NCBI GenBank assembly: GCA_022842305.1 | Contig: JALHPY010000031.1 | Span: forward strand, 1 to 35,170 | DNA length: 35,170 nucleotides | Reading direction: 5' to 3' | Source of the DNA: Rubrivivax sp. | Lineage (GTDB): Bacteria > Pseudomonadota > Gammaproteobacteria > Burkholderiales > Burkholderiaceae_C | In this document: positions 1-9,044 of the stretch, one piece after another | How positions within the stretch are numbered: the first letter of the stretch is position 1 | Layout: each line of letters begins with the position of its first letter | Translations under genes and position numbers: made by a program | Notes under the pieces: model-generated | The model's database searches: none | Seen by the model: only the letters and a program-made list of their open reading frames with translations | Told to the model about the DNA's origin: nothing

Positions 1-914
1 TCGGCCAGGGCACGGTCTTCACCGTCTGGCTAGACGCCGGCGAGCCGGGGGCCGTGGCGCTGCTGGAGCCCGACGCGCTGGCGCGCGCGCCGGTGGCGGC
101 AGCGCCCGCGGCGGCGCTGCGCTGGGAGTTCCCGGCCGCGCACGTGCTGGTGGTGGACGATGGTGCCGAGAACCGCCAGCTGGTGCGCGTGCTGCTCGAA
201 GACGCGGGCCTGCAGGTGAGCGAGGCCGAGAACGGCCGCGTGGCGCTGGAGTGCATCGCCGCCACCGCCTTCGACCTGGTGCTGATGGACATGCAGATGC
301 CCGAGATGGACGGCAAGACGGCCACCGCGCGCTTGCGTGCGCAGGGCTGCACGCTGCCCATCATCGCGCTGACCGCGCACGCCATGAAGGGCTTTGAGGG
401 CGAGGTCCAGGCCGCCGGCTTCAGCGGCGCGCTGACCAAGCCGATCGACGTGGACGTCCTCATGCGCGAGCTGGCGCAACGCCTGGGTGGCCGCGCATGC
501 GAGGGTCCGGCGGCGCTGCCGGCCGCAACCGCCGCGCCGCCCGCGCCCACCGAGGCACCGAGCCCGCGCGAGGACGTGCAGGCCCTGGTTTCGCGCCTGG
601 CGCGCCACGCCCGTATCGGGCCCATCGTCGGGCGCTTCGTGCAGCAGCTGCCGGCCAAGCTGGCGCAGATGGACGATGCGCTGCGCGCGGCCGACATGCC
701 GGCGCTGACCAGCCTGGCGCACTGGCTCAAGGGGGCCGGCGGCAGCATGGGTTTCGACGATCTGTTCGAGCCGTCCAAGGCGCTGGAAGCGGCGGCAAGG
801 CAGGGTGATGACGTGGCGGCCGCACGCGCACTGGCAGAAGTGCGGCGCTTGGGGCGGTGCATAGCCAAGGGCGCCGAACTGTTGGCGTCGCAGACGGAGG
901 TTACACAGGCATGA
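1..914 (+). CDS. Hybrid sensor histidine kinase, C-terminal part (end of HATPase, receiver, Hpt)
   Basis: The reading frame is open from base 3, so the start lies outside the window. The first residues ([11 protein letters not shown]) are the end of a histidine-kinase ATPase domain. A receiver domain follows, with the acidic pair VVDD, the phospho-acceptor Asp in [11 protein letters not shown], the conserved Thr in ALTAHA and the Lys in TKPID. After an Ala/Pro linker comes an Hpt domain with the phospho-His in AHWLKGAGG (His codon at 720-722). The family passes phosphate from kinase to receiver to Hpt and then to a separate response regulator. The next gene, whose ATG overlaps this stop (ATGA, 911-914), is a receiver-GGDEF-EAL protein and the obvious partner. 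The signal and the sensor domain cannot be seen. Confidence 0.9.
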   Translation, partial: GQGTVFTVWLDAGEPGAVALLEPDALARAPVAAAPAAALRWEFPAAHVLVVDDGAENRQLVRVLLEDAGLQVSEAENGRVALECIAATAFDLVLMDMQMPEMDGKTATARLRAQGCTLPIIALTAHAMKGFEGEVQAAGFSGALTKPIDVDVLMRELAQRLGGRACEGPAALPAATAAPPAPTEAPSPREDVQALVSRLARHARIGPIVGRFVQQLPAKLAQMDDALRAADMPALTSLAHWLKGAGGSMGFDDLFEPSKALEAAARQGDDVAAARALAEVRRLGRCIAKGAELLASQTEVTQA

Positions 915-2743
915 GCAACGACATCTGGGCCATCAGCAAGGCGGGCGATCTGGACGACGCCCCGGCGGCGCAGCGCTCGCCGCTGCTCGATGCCAAGGTG
1001 ATGATGGTCGACGACGAGCCCTTGATGACGGAGCTGATCCAGACCCACCTGGAAGAAGAGGGCTACCGCAACTTCGTCGTCACCCATGACCCGCGCGAGG
1101 CGCTGGCGCTGCTGCGGCACGAAGAGGCGGCCGTGCTGCTGCTCGACCTGATGATGCCGCAGATGTCGGGCTTCGAGCTGCTCCAGGCCATCCGCGCCGA
1201 CCGCGCCCTGCGCTACACGCCGGTGATCGTGCTCACCGCGTCCACCGGCGCCGACTCGAAGCTGCGCGCGCTGCAGCTCGGTGCCACCGACTTCCTGTCC
1301 AAGCCAGTCGATGCCAGCGAACTGGTGCTGCGCGTGCGCAACACGCTGGCCTTTCACCAGTACCACACGCGGCTGGCCAACTTCGACGGCGTCACGGGCC
1401 TGCCCAACCAGCGCCTGTTCGACCGCGGCATCGAGCAGTTGGTGGCCAACGGCCAGCGGGTGGGCGGTGTGGTGGCGCATTTCAGCATCGTCGTGCCGGA
1501 GTGCCGGCAACTGCGCGAGAACCTGAGCCAGAGCAGCGCCGACGCCTTGACCAAGGCGCTGGCCCGGCGCCTGGAGAAGCTCGCCGGCGACGAGACCGAG
1601 GCCGCGGCGCTGGTCACGCCGGTGGACCACGCGCCGCGCGTGGCGCGGCTGGCGGCCGACCAGTTCGGCTTGCTGATCGAGGGGCTGGCGAGCCCGCGCG
1701 CGGTCGAGGCCGTGGCCCAGCGGCTGATCGCCACGCTGTCGGCGCCGGTGACGATCGGACGGCACGACATCCACGCCAACGTCTGGGTCGGCATTGCGCT
1801 GGCGCCGACCGACGGCGTCAATGCCGAGACGCTGCGCAAGGGGGCTGACCTGGCGGTGCGTCAGGCGCAGCAGCGCGGTGGCGCGCACTACCAGTTCGCC
1901 TCGGCCGAGTTGAACGCCAACTCCTACCGCAAGATGACCCTGGGCCTGCAGCTGCGCGGCGCCGCCGAGCGCGGCGAACTCGAAGTGCACTACCAACCCA
2001 AGGTCAGCGTCGCCGGCAACCGCATCATCGGCTGCGAGGCCCTGGTGCGCTGGAACCATCCCGACCACGGCCTGCTGCCGCCCGGTGACTTCATCGCGCT
2101 GGCCGAGGAGCTGAGCCTGATCTGCGAGATCGGCCGCTGGGTCATGGGCAGCGCCTGCCGCGAGGCTGCGGCCTGGGGCGCGCGCGGCCTGGGCCGACTG
2201 ATGGTGGCCGTCAACGTGTCCAAGCTGCAGTTCCAGCGCGGCGACCTGTGCACGCATGTGCAGCAGGCCCTGTTCGACAGCGGCCTGGCACCGGACCAAC
2301 TGGTGATCGAGCTCACCGAGAGCATGCTGATGGACGACATCGCCGGCAGCCTGGATCTCATGCAGGCGCTCACGCGCGTCGGCGTGACCTTGTCGATCGA
2401 CGACTTCGGCACCGGCTTCTCTTCGCTCAGCTACCTGAAGCGCTTTCCGCTGTCCGAGCTGAAGATCGACCGCTCGTTCATCACCGACCTGCCCGGCGGC
2501 GGCGCCGACCTGGCCATCGTGCGCGCCATCGTCGAGCTCGGCCACAACCTGGGCATGTCGGTCACCGCCGAGGGCGTCGAGACCGCGGCCCAGCTGGCGT
2601 GCCTGCGCCAGTTCGACTGCGACAACTACCAGGGTTACCTGTACAGCAGGCCGCTGCCCGCGGCCCGGTTTGCCGCGCTGCTGCAAGGCCGCGACGAGCC
2701 GCACCCGGCCCTGGAATGCCGGCAGCTGAGCGGCAGCGGCTGA
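911..2743 (+). CDS. Response regulator with degenerate GGDEF and intact EAL domain (c-di-GMP phosphodiesterase)
   Basis: This is a 610-residue protein. The start at 911 is preferred to an in-frame ATG at 857 because GGAGG lies at 896-900 and the ATG overlaps the upstream stop. The receiver domain spans about residues 28-145, with Asp79 as phospho-acceptor (LLLDLMMP) and Lys in SKPVD. The GGDEF domain that follows has AADQF (residues 248-252) in place of GGDEF, so cyclase activity is unlikely. The EAL domain is complete: EAL at 376-378, ELTES, DDFGTGFSS, the KIDRSF lysine and AEGVET. The prediction is a phosphodiesterase that hydrolyses c-di-GMP under control of the upstream kinase/Hpt, with the GGDEF part perhaps serving as a GTP sensor. 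Activity is inferred from residues only. Confidence 0.93.
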   Translation: MSNDIWAISKAGDLDDAPAAQRSPLLDAKVMMVDDEPLMTELIQTHLEEEGYRNFVVTHDPREALALLRHEEAAVLLLDLMMPQMSGFELLQAIRADRALRYTPVIVLTASTGADSKLRALQLGATDFLSKPVDASELVLRVRNTLAFHQYHTRLANFDGVTGLPNQRLFDRGIEQLVANGQRVGGVVAHFSIVVPECRQLRENLSQSSADALTKALARRLEKLAGDETEAAALVTPVDHAPRVARLAADQFGLLIEGLASPRAVEAVAQRLIATLSAPVTIGRHDIHANVWVGIALAPTDGVNAETLRKGADLAVRQAQQRGGAHYQFASAELNANSYRKMTLGLQLRGAAERGELEVHYQPKVSVAGNRIIGCEALVRWNHPDHGLLPPGDFIALAEELSLICEIGRWVMGSACREAAAWGARGLGRLMVAVNVSKLQFQRGDLCTHVQQALFDSGLAPDQLVIELTESMLMDDIAGSLDLMQALTRVGVTLSIDDFGTGFSSLSYLKRFPLSELKIDRSFITDLPGGGADLAIVRAIVELGHNLGMSVTAEGVETAAQLACLRQFDCDNYQGYLYSRPLPAARFAALLQGRDEPHPALECRQLSGSG

Positions 2744-2789
2744 CGCGGGCGGCGTCGGTGCGCAGCAAAGCACCCGGCGCCTCCGGCGT

Positions 2790-2805
2790 GCCGGCAAACG
2801 CCGGC
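2790..2805 (+). other. Short GC hairpin between the EAL gene and the sigma28 promoter
   Basis: GCCGGC and GCCGGC form a perfect 6-bp stem around an AAAC loop, 47 bases after the EAL gene stop and 7 bases before a sigma28-like promoter. There is no T-run, so it is at best a weak terminator that could insulate the next gene. Confidence 0.4.
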
Positions 2806-2812
2806 CGGGCCC

Positions 2813-2839
2813 TCAAGTGCGGCGACCCGGAGCCGATAG
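2813..2839 (+). promoter_or_regulatory. Sigma28 (FliA)-type promoter
   Basis: TCAAGTGC (2813-2820), exactly 11 bases, then GCCGATAG (2832-2839). The enterobacterial FliA consensus is TAAAGTTT-N11-GCCGATAA, and betaproteobacterial flagellar promoters often read TCAAG-N11/12-GCCGATAA. Seven of eight -10 positions match, with the correct spacing. The predicted transcript would start near 2847, about 20 bases before the ATG at 2869. Confidence 0.7.
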
Positions 2840-2868
2840 CGAATGGACGAACCACCGCCGGTGTCGCC

Positions 2869-3318
2869 ATGGCTGCCCAGAGATTCGCACCGCCCCCTGC
2901 GCCCGAAGCCCGGCATGCCTACGTCGCAGCCGACGCCGACCGCGTGCGCAGCCGCCTGATGCTGGCCTCGCTGCGGGCGCTGCTCGACCAGGTGCGCGGC
3001 TCGCGCCAGGTGCTCACCCACCTGGCAGGGCTGGAAGCCCTGTTGGCCAAGCGCGGCGTGGCCGGCCTGGACAGCATCGAGCCGCCTGCGCTGGAAAGGG
3101 TCTGCAGCCAGCTGGCCAGCCTGCCCCTGCCCCACAACGACCCGCCGCTGACCGACCTGCTGGGCCGTCTGCTGGACCGCATGGAGCCGCAGACCGCGCC
3201 GCAGCCGTTCCTGTCGAGCTTCTTGAGCGACAGCCGGCTGATGGTGTCCGAGGCGACCCACAGCGAGTTCGAGGCAGCCGCCCGCGGCCTCGCCACGACG
3301 CAGCATTCGGATCCCTGA
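2869..3318 (+). CDS. Unknown 149-residue protein, probably in the flagellar (sigma28) regulon
   Basis: I do not recognise a family. The ATG at 2869 is the first start in this frame after the sigma28 promoter at 2813-2839; no strong Shine-Dalgarno is visible. The protein is soluble and mostly helical, with a Leu/Ala/Arg-rich middle (residues 20-110), a Pro-rich start and no signal peptide or membrane segment. The upstream neighbours are a phosphorelay kinase and an EAL protein; the downstream M32 peptidase is convergent. The promoter makes a role in motility, chemotaxis or the motile-to-sessile switch a reasonable guess. Evidence that it is a real gene is its own promoter and an open frame running to a stop just before the convergent gene. 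Confidence 0.6.
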   Translation: MAAQRFAPPPAPEARHAYVAADADRVRSRLMLASLRALLDQVRGSRQVLTHLAGLEALLAKRGVAGLDSIEPPALERVCSQLASLPLPHNDPPLTDLLGRLLDRMEPQTAPQPFLSSFLSDSRLMVSEATHSEFEAAARGLATTQHSDP

Positions 3319-3372
3319 GCCAGGAGCGTGGGCGACAGCAGGCGCGGGCCGGGCTTGCTGCCGCCAACGCGC

Positions 3373-4860
3373 CTACAGGTAGCGCGCCTGCAGGTGCGCC
3401 TTGAAGTGCGCCGGGTTGAGCGTCTCGCCGCTGGCGCGCAGCACCAGCTCGTCGGTGGTCCAGCGGCTGGCCTGGCGCCAGATGTTGTCGCGCAGCCAGT
3501 CGAACACCGATGCCAGGTCGCCGCCGCCGATGCGCGCATCCAGGTCGGGCATGGCGCGGCGCATGGCCGCGAACCACTGCGCCGCGTACATCGCGCCCAG
3601 CGAGTAGCAGGGGAAGTAGCCGAACAGCGCCTCGGGCCAGTGCACGTCCTGCATCGGCCCGTCCTTGTAGTTGCCGCGGGTGTCCACGCCCAGCAGCTCC
3701 AGCATGCCCGAGTCCCACAGCGCGGGCACGTCCTCGGCCTCGATGCGGCCCTCGATCAGCTCGCGCTCGATCTCGTAGCGCAGGAGGATGTGCGCCGGGT
3801 AGGTGACCTCGTCGGCGTCGACGCGGATCAGGCCCGGCTTGACGCGCGTCATCAGCCGGTGCAGGTTGCGGGGTTCGAAGGCCGGCTGTTCGCCGAACGC
3901 CTGCGCCACCAGCGGCGCGATGCGGTTGACGAAGCCCGGGTGGCTGCCCAGTTGCATCTCGAAGCTCAGGCTCTGGCTCTCGTGCAGCGCCATGCTGCGG
4001 GCATCGGCCACCGGCTGGCCCAGCCAGTGGCGCGGCAGGTTCTGCTCATAACGGCCGTGGCCGGTCTCGTGCACCGTGCCCATCAGGCTGCCCAGGAAAT
4101 CCTCTTCGCGAAAGCGCGTGGTCATGCGCACGTCCTCGGGCACGCCGCCGCAGAAGGGGTGGGTGCTGACGTCCAGGCGGCCGGCGTCGAAGTCGAAGCC
4201 CAGCAGCCGCATCACCTGCTCGCACAGCGCCTTCTGCGCGGCCACCGGGAACGGGCCCACCGGGGCGATGACGTCCTCGCGCGCCTGCCGCTCCATCACC
4301 TGGCGTATCAGCCCGGGCAGCCACTGGCGGACGTCGCCGAACACGCGGTCGATCTGGGCGCAGCGCATGCCGGGTTCGTAGCGCTCGATCAGCGCGTCGT
4401 AGCGCGACAGGCCGGTTTGATCGGCCAGCAGCGTGGCCTCTTCGCGCGCCAGGCCCAGCACCTCGCGCAGATTGGGCAGGAAGCCGGCCCAGTCGTTGGC
4501 CTGGCGCTGGCGCCGCCAGGCGTGTTCGCAGCGCGAGGTGGCCAGCTGGCGGCGCTGCACCAGCGACTCGGGCAGCGCGGTGGCGGCGCGCCACTGCCGG
4601 CCCATCTCGCGCAGGTTGGCGCGCTGCATGTCGTCCAGCGGCTCCTGCTCGGCGCGCTGCAGCTGCTCGCGCAGCGCGGGGTCGGTGCCCATACGGTGCA
4701 GCAGCGAGGCCATCTCGGCCATGGCCGCGGCGCGCGCCTCGTTGCCCTTGGGCGGCATGTTGGCGGCCTGGTCCCAGCCGGCGATGGACTGCAGGTGGCC
4801 CAGGTGGTGCATGCGCTTCCAGGTGCTGGACAGCGTGTCGTAGGCCGGCGTGGCGTTCAT
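3373..4860 (-). CDS. M32-family carboxypeptidase (carboxypeptidase Taq-like)
   Basis: This 495-residue protein has the length usual for the family (about 500). The zinc-binding HEXXH motif is HETGH at residues 264-268, and the downstream ALHESQSL segment supplies the conserved HES element of M32 enzymes. The family consists of cytoplasmic metallocarboxypeptidases that trim C-terminal residues from peptides. An upstream GTG extension is possible, but the ATG at 4858-4860 begins a typical N-terminus (MNATPAYDTLSSTWKRMHHL) and gives the family length. The Shine-Dalgarno is weak (GGAAA). The gene lies 61 bases downstream of the YqaA-like gene on the same strand and converges with the sigma28-driven gene. 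Confidence 0.93.
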   Translation of the reverse strand: MNATPAYDTLSSTWKRMHHLGHLQSIAGWDQAANMPPKGNEARAAAMAEMASLLHRMGTDPALREQLQRAEQEPLDDMQRANLREMGRQWRAATALPESLVQRRQLATSRCEHAWRRQRQANDWAGFLPNLREVLGLAREEATLLADQTGLSRYDALIERYEPGMRCAQIDRVFGDVRQWLPGLIRQVMERQAREDVIAPVGPFPVAAQKALCEQVMRLLGFDFDAGRLDVSTHPFCGGVPEDVRMTTRFREEDFLGSLMGTVHETGHGRYEQNLPRHWLGQPVADARSMALHESQSLSFEMQLGSHPGFVNRIAPLVAQAFGEQPAFEPRNLHRLMTRVKPGLIRVDADEVTYPAHILLRYEIERELIEGRIEAEDVPALWDSGMLELLGVDTRGNYKDGPMQDVHWPEALFGYFPCYSLGAMYAAQWFAAMRRAMPDLDARIGGGDLASVFDWLRDNIWRQASRWTTDELVLRASGETLNPAHFKAHLQARYL

Positions 4861-4921
4861 GGGGGTTTCCGGTTGGCGGCCGCAGCGGGGCGGCAAGCCG
4901 CGCATTCTGGCGTCTGGCCGA

Positions 4922-5404
4922 TCAGGGCGTGTACTGCCCCGGAAACAGCCACAACAGCGCCGCCGTCAGCAGCACGTAGCGCGCGAACTTGCCGATGGCC
5001 ATGTAGGCCACGCAGGGCCAGAACGGCAGCTTCAGCCAGCCGGCGATGGCGCACAGCGGATCGCCGACGATGGGCAGCCAGGACAGCAGGCAGGCCTTGG
5101 GCCCGAACTGGCGCAACCAGTCGAGCGCGCGCAGGTGCAGCTCGCGGTGCTTCATGCGCTCGTAGAGCAGCTCGGCGCCATAGCCCATCCACCAGCTGAT
5201 GGCGCCGCCGATGGTGTTGCCGACCGTGGCCACGGCCACCGCGGGCCAGAACAGCTCGGGGTTGAGCTTGACCAGGCCGATGACCGCGAACTCAGACCCC
5301 GCCGGCAGCAGCGTGGCCGAGATCACCGCGACCACGAACACCGTCGCCAGCCCGTATTGCGGCAGCGCCAGCGCGGTGAGCAGTGATTGCAGCCAAGCGT
5401 CCAT
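4922..5404 (-). CDS. yqaA: YqaA-type VTT/DedA-like membrane protein
   Basis: This 160-residue integral membrane protein has at least four hydrophobic segments. It matches Escherichia coli YqaA through ISATLLPAGSE near the start, VGNTIGGAISWWMG in the middle, and LLSWLPIVGDPLCAIAGW with GKFARYV near the end. YqaA is a short relative of the DedA/VTT family, whose longer members are linked to lipid scrambling or undecaprenyl-phosphate recycling; YqaA itself has no settled role. It is divergent from dusB, sharing the 111-bp gap 5405-5515. No good Shine-Dalgarno precedes the ATG at 5402-5404. Confidence 0.85.
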   Translation of the reverse strand: MDAWLQSLLTALALPQYGLATVFVVAVISATLLPAGSEFAVIGLVKLNPELFWPAVAVATVGNTIGGAISWWMGYGAELLYERMKHRELHLRALDWLRQFGPKACLLSWLPIVGDPLCAIAGWLKLPFWPCVAYMAIGKFARYVLLTAALLWLFPGQYTP

Positions 5405-5470
5405 GGGCGGCCGATTATGGGCAGCGTTGCGTGACTGCTGTCTGTGCGGGCCCGGGGGTCGGCGGACCGT

Positions 5471-5476
5471 TATACT
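5471..5476 (+). promoter_or_regulatory. Putative -10 box of the dusB-fis-purH operon
   Basis: TATACT matches five of six bases of the sigma70 -10 consensus and lies 39 bases before the dusB ATG, in the only AT-rich patch of the gap. No convincing -35 is seen 16-18 bases upstream, so this is a partial call. Confidence 0.45.
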
Positions 5477-5515
5477 TTCGCCTCATTTTTGAGCAGGCAG
5501 GGCCTTCCTTCTTTT

Positions 5516-6541
5516 ATGCGCATCGGCCCCATCAGCCTGCCCAACCGGCTGTTCGTCGCGCCCATGGCCGGCGTCACCGACCGGCCCTTCCGCATGCTCT
5601 GCCGCCGCCTGGGCGCGGGCTATGCGGTCAGCGAGATGGTCACCAGCCGGCGCGACCTGTGGGATTCGCTCAAGACCTCGCGCCGCGCCGACCACGCCGG
5701 CGAGCCCGGCCCCATCGCCGTGCAGATCGCCGGCGTCGACCCGGCCGAGATGGCCGACGCCGCGCGCTACAACATCGACCGCGGCGCGCAGATCATCGAC
5801 ATCAACATGGGCTGCCCGGCCAAGAAGGTGTGCCGGCGCTGGGCCGGCTCGGCGTTGATGCAGGACGAGCCGCTGGCGCTGGCGATCGTCTCGGCCGTGG
5901 TGGCCGCCTGCGCCCCCCAGGGCGTGCCGGTGACGCTGAAGATGCGCAGCGGCTGGAGCGCCGGCCAGCGCAACGCCGTGGCGCTGGCACGCGCGGCCGA
6001 ATCCGCCGGCGTGGCCATGGTCACGGTGCACGGCCGCACGCGCGAACAAGGCTACAGCGGCGCCGCCGAGCACGACACCGTGGCCGCGGTGAAGGCCGCG
6101 CTGCGCATCCCAGTGGTGGCCAACGGCGACATCGCCTCGCCGCAGCAGGCGCAGGACGTGCTGCGCCGCACCGGCGCCGACGCCATCATGATCGGCCGCG
6201 CCGCGCAGGGCCGGCCCTGGATCTTTGCCGAGATCGCCCACTACCTGGCGCACGGCACGCTGCGGCCGCCGCCGGCCACGCGCGATGTGCAGCGCTGGCT
6301 GACCGAGCACCTGCAGGACCACTACGCGCTGTACGGTGAGCGCAGCGGCGTGCGCAGCGCGCGCAAGCACATCGCCTGGGCCGTGCACACGCTGCCCGGC
6401 GGCGCCGCCTTCCGCATGCGCATGAACCTGATCGAGGGCGCCCAGGAGCAGCTGCGCGCGCTCACCGACTTCTTCGACGCGCTGGCCGATCGCCACCCGC
6501 GTCTGCCGTTGGTCGTACAAGAGGCCGCGCTGGCGGCCTGA
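5516..6541 (+). CDS. dusB: tRNA-dihydrouridine synthase B
   Basis: This 341-residue FMN enzyme reduces a uridine in the tRNA D-loop to dihydrouridine. It has the DusB hallmark [18 protein letters not shown] at the N-terminus, catalytic Cys100 in [10 protein letters not shown], the [12 protein letters not shown] segment, and NGDI and GRAAQGRPW for flavin and phosphate binding. The start at 5516 gives the standard N-terminus (MRIGPI); an upstream ATG at 5444 would add a non-conserved tail that reads through the putative promoter. As in many proteobacteria it is the first gene of an operon with fis, which begins 15 bases downstream. Confidence 0.97.
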   Translation: MRIGPISLPNRLFVAPMAGVTDRPFRMLCRRLGAGYAVSEMVTSRRDLWDSLKTSRRADHAGEPGPIAVQIAGVDPAEMADAARYNIDRGAQIIDINMGCPAKKVCRRWAGSALMQDEPLALAIVSAVVAACAPQGVPVTLKMRSGWSAGQRNAVALARAAESAGVAMVTVHGRTREQGYSGAAEHDTVAAVKAALRIPVVANGDIASPQQAQDVLRRTGADAIMIGRAAQGRPWIFAEIAHYLAHGTLRPPPATRDVQRWLTEHLQDHYALYGERSGVRSARKHIAWAVHTLPGGAAFRMRMNLIEGAQEQLRALTDFFDALADRHPRLPLVVQEAALAA

Positions 6542-6556
6542 GCAGGAACACCCGCC

Positions 6557-6793
6557 ATGACCCGCAAGGACATCGCCGACTGCATGCGCAACAGCGTGGA
6601 GCAGTATTTCAAGGACCTGCGCGGCGCCGAGCCCGGTGCGCTGCACGAGGTCTTCATCGCCGCCGCCGAGCGCCCGCTGCTCGAAGTCGTGATGCGCCAG
6701 GCCGAGGGCAACCAGAGCAAGGCCGCCGCATGGCTGGGCATCAACCGCAACACCCTGCGGCGCAAGCTGCTGGACCACCAACTCATCCCATGA
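6557..6793 (+). CDS. fis: Fis family nucleoid-associated DNA-binding protein
   Basis: This 78-residue protein is slightly shorter than the enterobacterial protein (98). The C-terminal helix-turn-helix reads [20 protein letters not shown], the typical Fis sequence, and the N-terminal half carries the dimer core with the ISPL-like segment RPLLEVVM. Fis bends DNA, helps organise the nucleoid and regulates stable RNA genes. AGGAA at 6544-6548 is well placed for the ATG. The stop overlaps the purH start (ATGA, 6790-6793), so purH translation is probably coupled to fis. Confidence 0.96.
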   Translation: MTRKDIADCMRNSVEQYFKDLRGAEPGALHEVFIAAAERPLLEVVMRQAEGNQSKAAAWLGINRNTLRRKLLDHQLIP

Positions 6794-8367
6794 CCACTGC
6801 GCTCCTGTCCGTTTCCGACAAGACCGGCGTCGTCGAGCTCGCGCGCGAGCTGGCGGCGCTGGGCATCAAGCTGTTGTCCACCGGAGGCACTGCCCGGCTG
6901 CTGGCCGAGGCCGGCCTGGCCGTCACCGAGGTGGCGCAGGTCACCGGCTTCCCCGAGATGCTGGACGGCCGCGTCAAGACCCTGCACCCGCGCATCCATG
7001 GCGGCCTGCTGGCGCGGCGCGACGTGCCGGCGCACATGGCGGCGCTGCAGGAGCACGGCATCGAGAGCATCGACCTGCTGGTGGTCAACCTCTACCCCTT
7101 TGCCCAGGCCACGGCGCGCGCCGACTGCACGCTGGACGACGCCATCGAGAACATCGACATCGGCGGCCCGGCCATGCTGCGCGCCGCGGCCAAGAACTGG
7201 GCCGACGTGACGGTGCTCATCGACCCGGCCGACTACCCCGGTGTGCTGACCGAGCTGCGCGCCGGCAGCGTGGCGCGCAGCACGCGCATGCGCCTGGCGT
7301 CCAAGGTGTTTGCACACACCGCGGCCTACGACGGCATGATCAGCAACTACCTGGGCGCGCTGCCGCCGGGCGCCGAAGAGCAGGGCGCGCTGGTGCCGCA
7401 ACGCCAGCCCTTCCCGGCCACCTACACGCTGCAGCTGGCACGCACCCAGGACATGCGCTACGGCGAGAACCCGCACCAGGCCGCGGCCTTCTACCGCGAG
7501 GCGCAGATCGCGCCGGGCCTGCTGGCCGGGTGGACGCAGCTGCAGGGCAAGGAGCTCAGCTACAACAACATCGCCGACGCCGACGCCGCCTGGGAATGCG
7601 TGCGCACCTTCGACGTGCCGGCCTGCGTGATCGTCAAGCACGCCAACCCCTGCGGCGTGGCCGTGGGTGCCAGCATCGAAGAGGCCTACGCCAAGGCCTG
7701 GCAGACCGATCCGACCTCGGCCTTCGGCGGCATCCTGGCCTTCAACCGGCCACTGGACGGCGCCACCGCGCGCCGCATCGGCGACAACAAGCAGTTCGTC
7801 GAAGTCCTGATCGCCCCGGCCGTGGACGCCGAGGCGCGCGCCGTCTTTGCCGCCAAGCAGAACGTGCGCGTGCTGGAAGTGCCGCTGGGCAGCGGCGCCA
7901 ACGCGCTGGACTTCAAGCGCGTGGGCGGCGGCATGCTGCTGCAGACACCGGACATGAAGAACGTGGGCGCCGCCGAGCTGCGCGTGGTCACCAAGCTGGC
8001 GCCCACCCCGGCGCAGCTGGCCGACCTGCTGTTCGCCTGGAAGGTGGCCAAGTTCGTGAAGAGCAACGCCATCGTCTTCTGCGGCGGCGGCATGACGCTG
8101 GGCGTGGGTGCGGGCCAGATGAGCCGCATCGACAGCGCGCGCATCGCCCGCATCAAGGCCGGCAATGCCGGACTGTCGCTGGAAGGCTCGGCCGTGGCCA
8201 GCGACGCCTTCTTCCCCTTCCGCGACGGCCTGGACGTGGTCATCGACGAGGGCGCGCGCAGTGTCATCCAGCCTGGCGGCAGCATGCGCGACGAAGAGGT
8301 CATTGCCGCGGCCAACGAGCGCGGCATCGCCATGGTATTCACCGGGACGCGCCACTTCCGGCATTGA
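6790..8367 (+). CDS. purH: Bifunctional AICAR formyltransferase / IMP cyclohydrolase
   Basis: This 525-residue enzyme (E. coli PurH is 529) performs the last two steps of IMP synthesis: formylation of AICAR with 10-formyl-tetrahydrofolate, then ring closure. The N-terminal MGS-like cyclohydrolase domain begins [15 protein letters not shown] and contains STGGTA and the [13 protein letters not shown] motif. The C-terminal transformylase domain carries [21 protein letters not shown] and KSNAIV. The start at 6790 is set by the ATGA overlap with fis. Being third in a dusB-fis operon ties purine supply to a growth-linked regulator. Confidence 0.97.
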   Translation: MTTALLSVSDKTGVVELARELAALGIKLLSTGGTARLLAEAGLAVTEVAQVTGFPEMLDGRVKTLHPRIHGGLLARRDVPAHMAALQEHGIESIDLLVVNLYPFAQATARADCTLDDAIENIDIGGPAMLRAAAKNWADVTVLIDPADYPGVLTELRAGSVARSTRMRLASKVFAHTAAYDGMISNYLGALPPGAEEQGALVPQRQPFPATYTLQLARTQDMRYGENPHQAAAFYREAQIAPGLLAGWTQLQGKELSYNNIADADAAWECVRTFDVPACVIVKHANPCGVAVGASIEEAYAKAWQTDPTSAFGGILAFNRPLDGATARRIGDNKQFVEVLIAPAVDAEARAVFAAKQNVRVLEVPLGSGANALDFKRVGGGMLLQTPDMKNVGAAELRVVTKLAPTPAQLADLLFAWKVAKFVKSNAIVFCGGGMTLGVGAGQMSRIDSARIARIKAGNAGLSLEGSAVASDAFFPFRDGLDVVIDEGARSVIQPGGSMRDEEVIAAANERGIAMVFTGTRHFRH

Positions 8368-8385
8368 CGGGCGCGGCAAGGGCCG

Positions 8386-8410
8386 GCCCGGCGCCGGGCT
8401 GGGCTGGGCT
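8386..8410 (+). other. 14-bp GC palindrome overlapping a (GGGCT)3 repeat downstream of purH
   Basis: GCCCGGCGCCGGGC at 8386-8399 is a perfect palindrome. It runs into three tandem GGGCT units at 8396-8410 and then a TAGCAT box at 8410-8415, eight bases before the next ATG. There is no T-tract. It may be a processing or attenuation hairpin between purH and the acyltransferase gene. Confidence 0.4.
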
Positions 8411-8423
8411 AGCATCCCCTTCC

Positions 8424-9044
8424 ATGTCGCTTGCCGACCTCATGGGCCTGGTGCTGGCCTTCATCGCCCGGCTCATCACCGGCGCGCAAGGCCATTGGAA
8501 GGGATCGCCGCCCAAGGCCGAGCAGCGCATCTACTTCGCCAACCACCAGAGCCACCTCGACTGGGTGCTGATCTGGGCGGCGTTGCCGCGCGAGCTGCGC
8601 GCGCGCACCCGGCCGATCGCGGCGCGCGACTACTGGACCTCGTCGCCCTTCAAGCAGTGGCTCACCACGGCCGTGTTCAACGCCGTCTACGTGCAGCGCA
8701 CGCGCACCGACGAGCAGGACCCGCTGGAGCCGCTGGCCGAGGCGCTGCGCAGCGGTGACTCGCTGGTCCTGTTCCCCGAAGGCACGCGCAGCCACCGCGG
8801 CGAGCCGCAGGCCTTCAAGAGCGGGCTGTACCACCTGGCCGAGCAGTTTCCGGGCGTGCAGCTGATCCCGGCCTGGATAGACAATGTGCAGCGCGTCATG
8901 CCCAAGGGCGAGGTCGTGCCCGTGCCCATCCTGTGCACCGTGACCTTCGGCGCGCCGCTGGCGCCACTGCCGGGCGAGGCCAAGCGCGACTTTCTGGTGC
9001 GCGCGCGCGACGCGGTGCTGGCGCTGCGGCCGGTGACCACATGA
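8424..9044 (+). CDS. PlsC-family 1-acyl-glycerol-3-phosphate acyltransferase-like protein
   Basis: This 206-residue protein has a hydrophobic N-terminal anchor (about residues 1-18) and then the acyltransferase signature: NHQSHLDW (HX4D catalytic block I), FNAVYVQR (block II) and LFPEGTRS (block III, glycerophosphate binding). PlsC-type enzymes acylate lysophosphatidate or related lipids at the inner membrane. The protein is shorter than housekeeping PlsC (about 245), so it is probably a paralogue. A CdsA-like membrane protein lies next; such acyltransferase/CdsA-like pairs are common. The stop falls within the first copy of a 9-bp direct repeat (9037-9045) that bounds an insert before the CdsA-like gene. 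Confidence 0.9.
   Translation: MSLADLMGLVLAFIARLITGAQGHWKGSPPKAEQRIYFANHQSHLDWVLIWAALPRELRARTRPIAARDYWTSSPFKQWLTTAVFNAVYVQRTRTDEQDPLEPLAEALRSGDSLVLFPEGTRSHRGEPQAFKSGLYHLAEQFPGVQLIPAWIDNVQRVMPKGEVVPVPILCTVTFGAPLAPLPGEAKRDFLVRARDAVLALRPVTT

Noticed and set aside
3328..5199. A 623-codon plus-strand open frame over the M32 peptidase
   Set aside because: Shadow of a gene with clear HETGH motif; no domain or ribosome site of its own.
6322..8415. A 697-codon minus-strand open frame over dusB, fis and purH
   Set aside because: The plus-strand genes are certain, and the antisense translation shows no motif.
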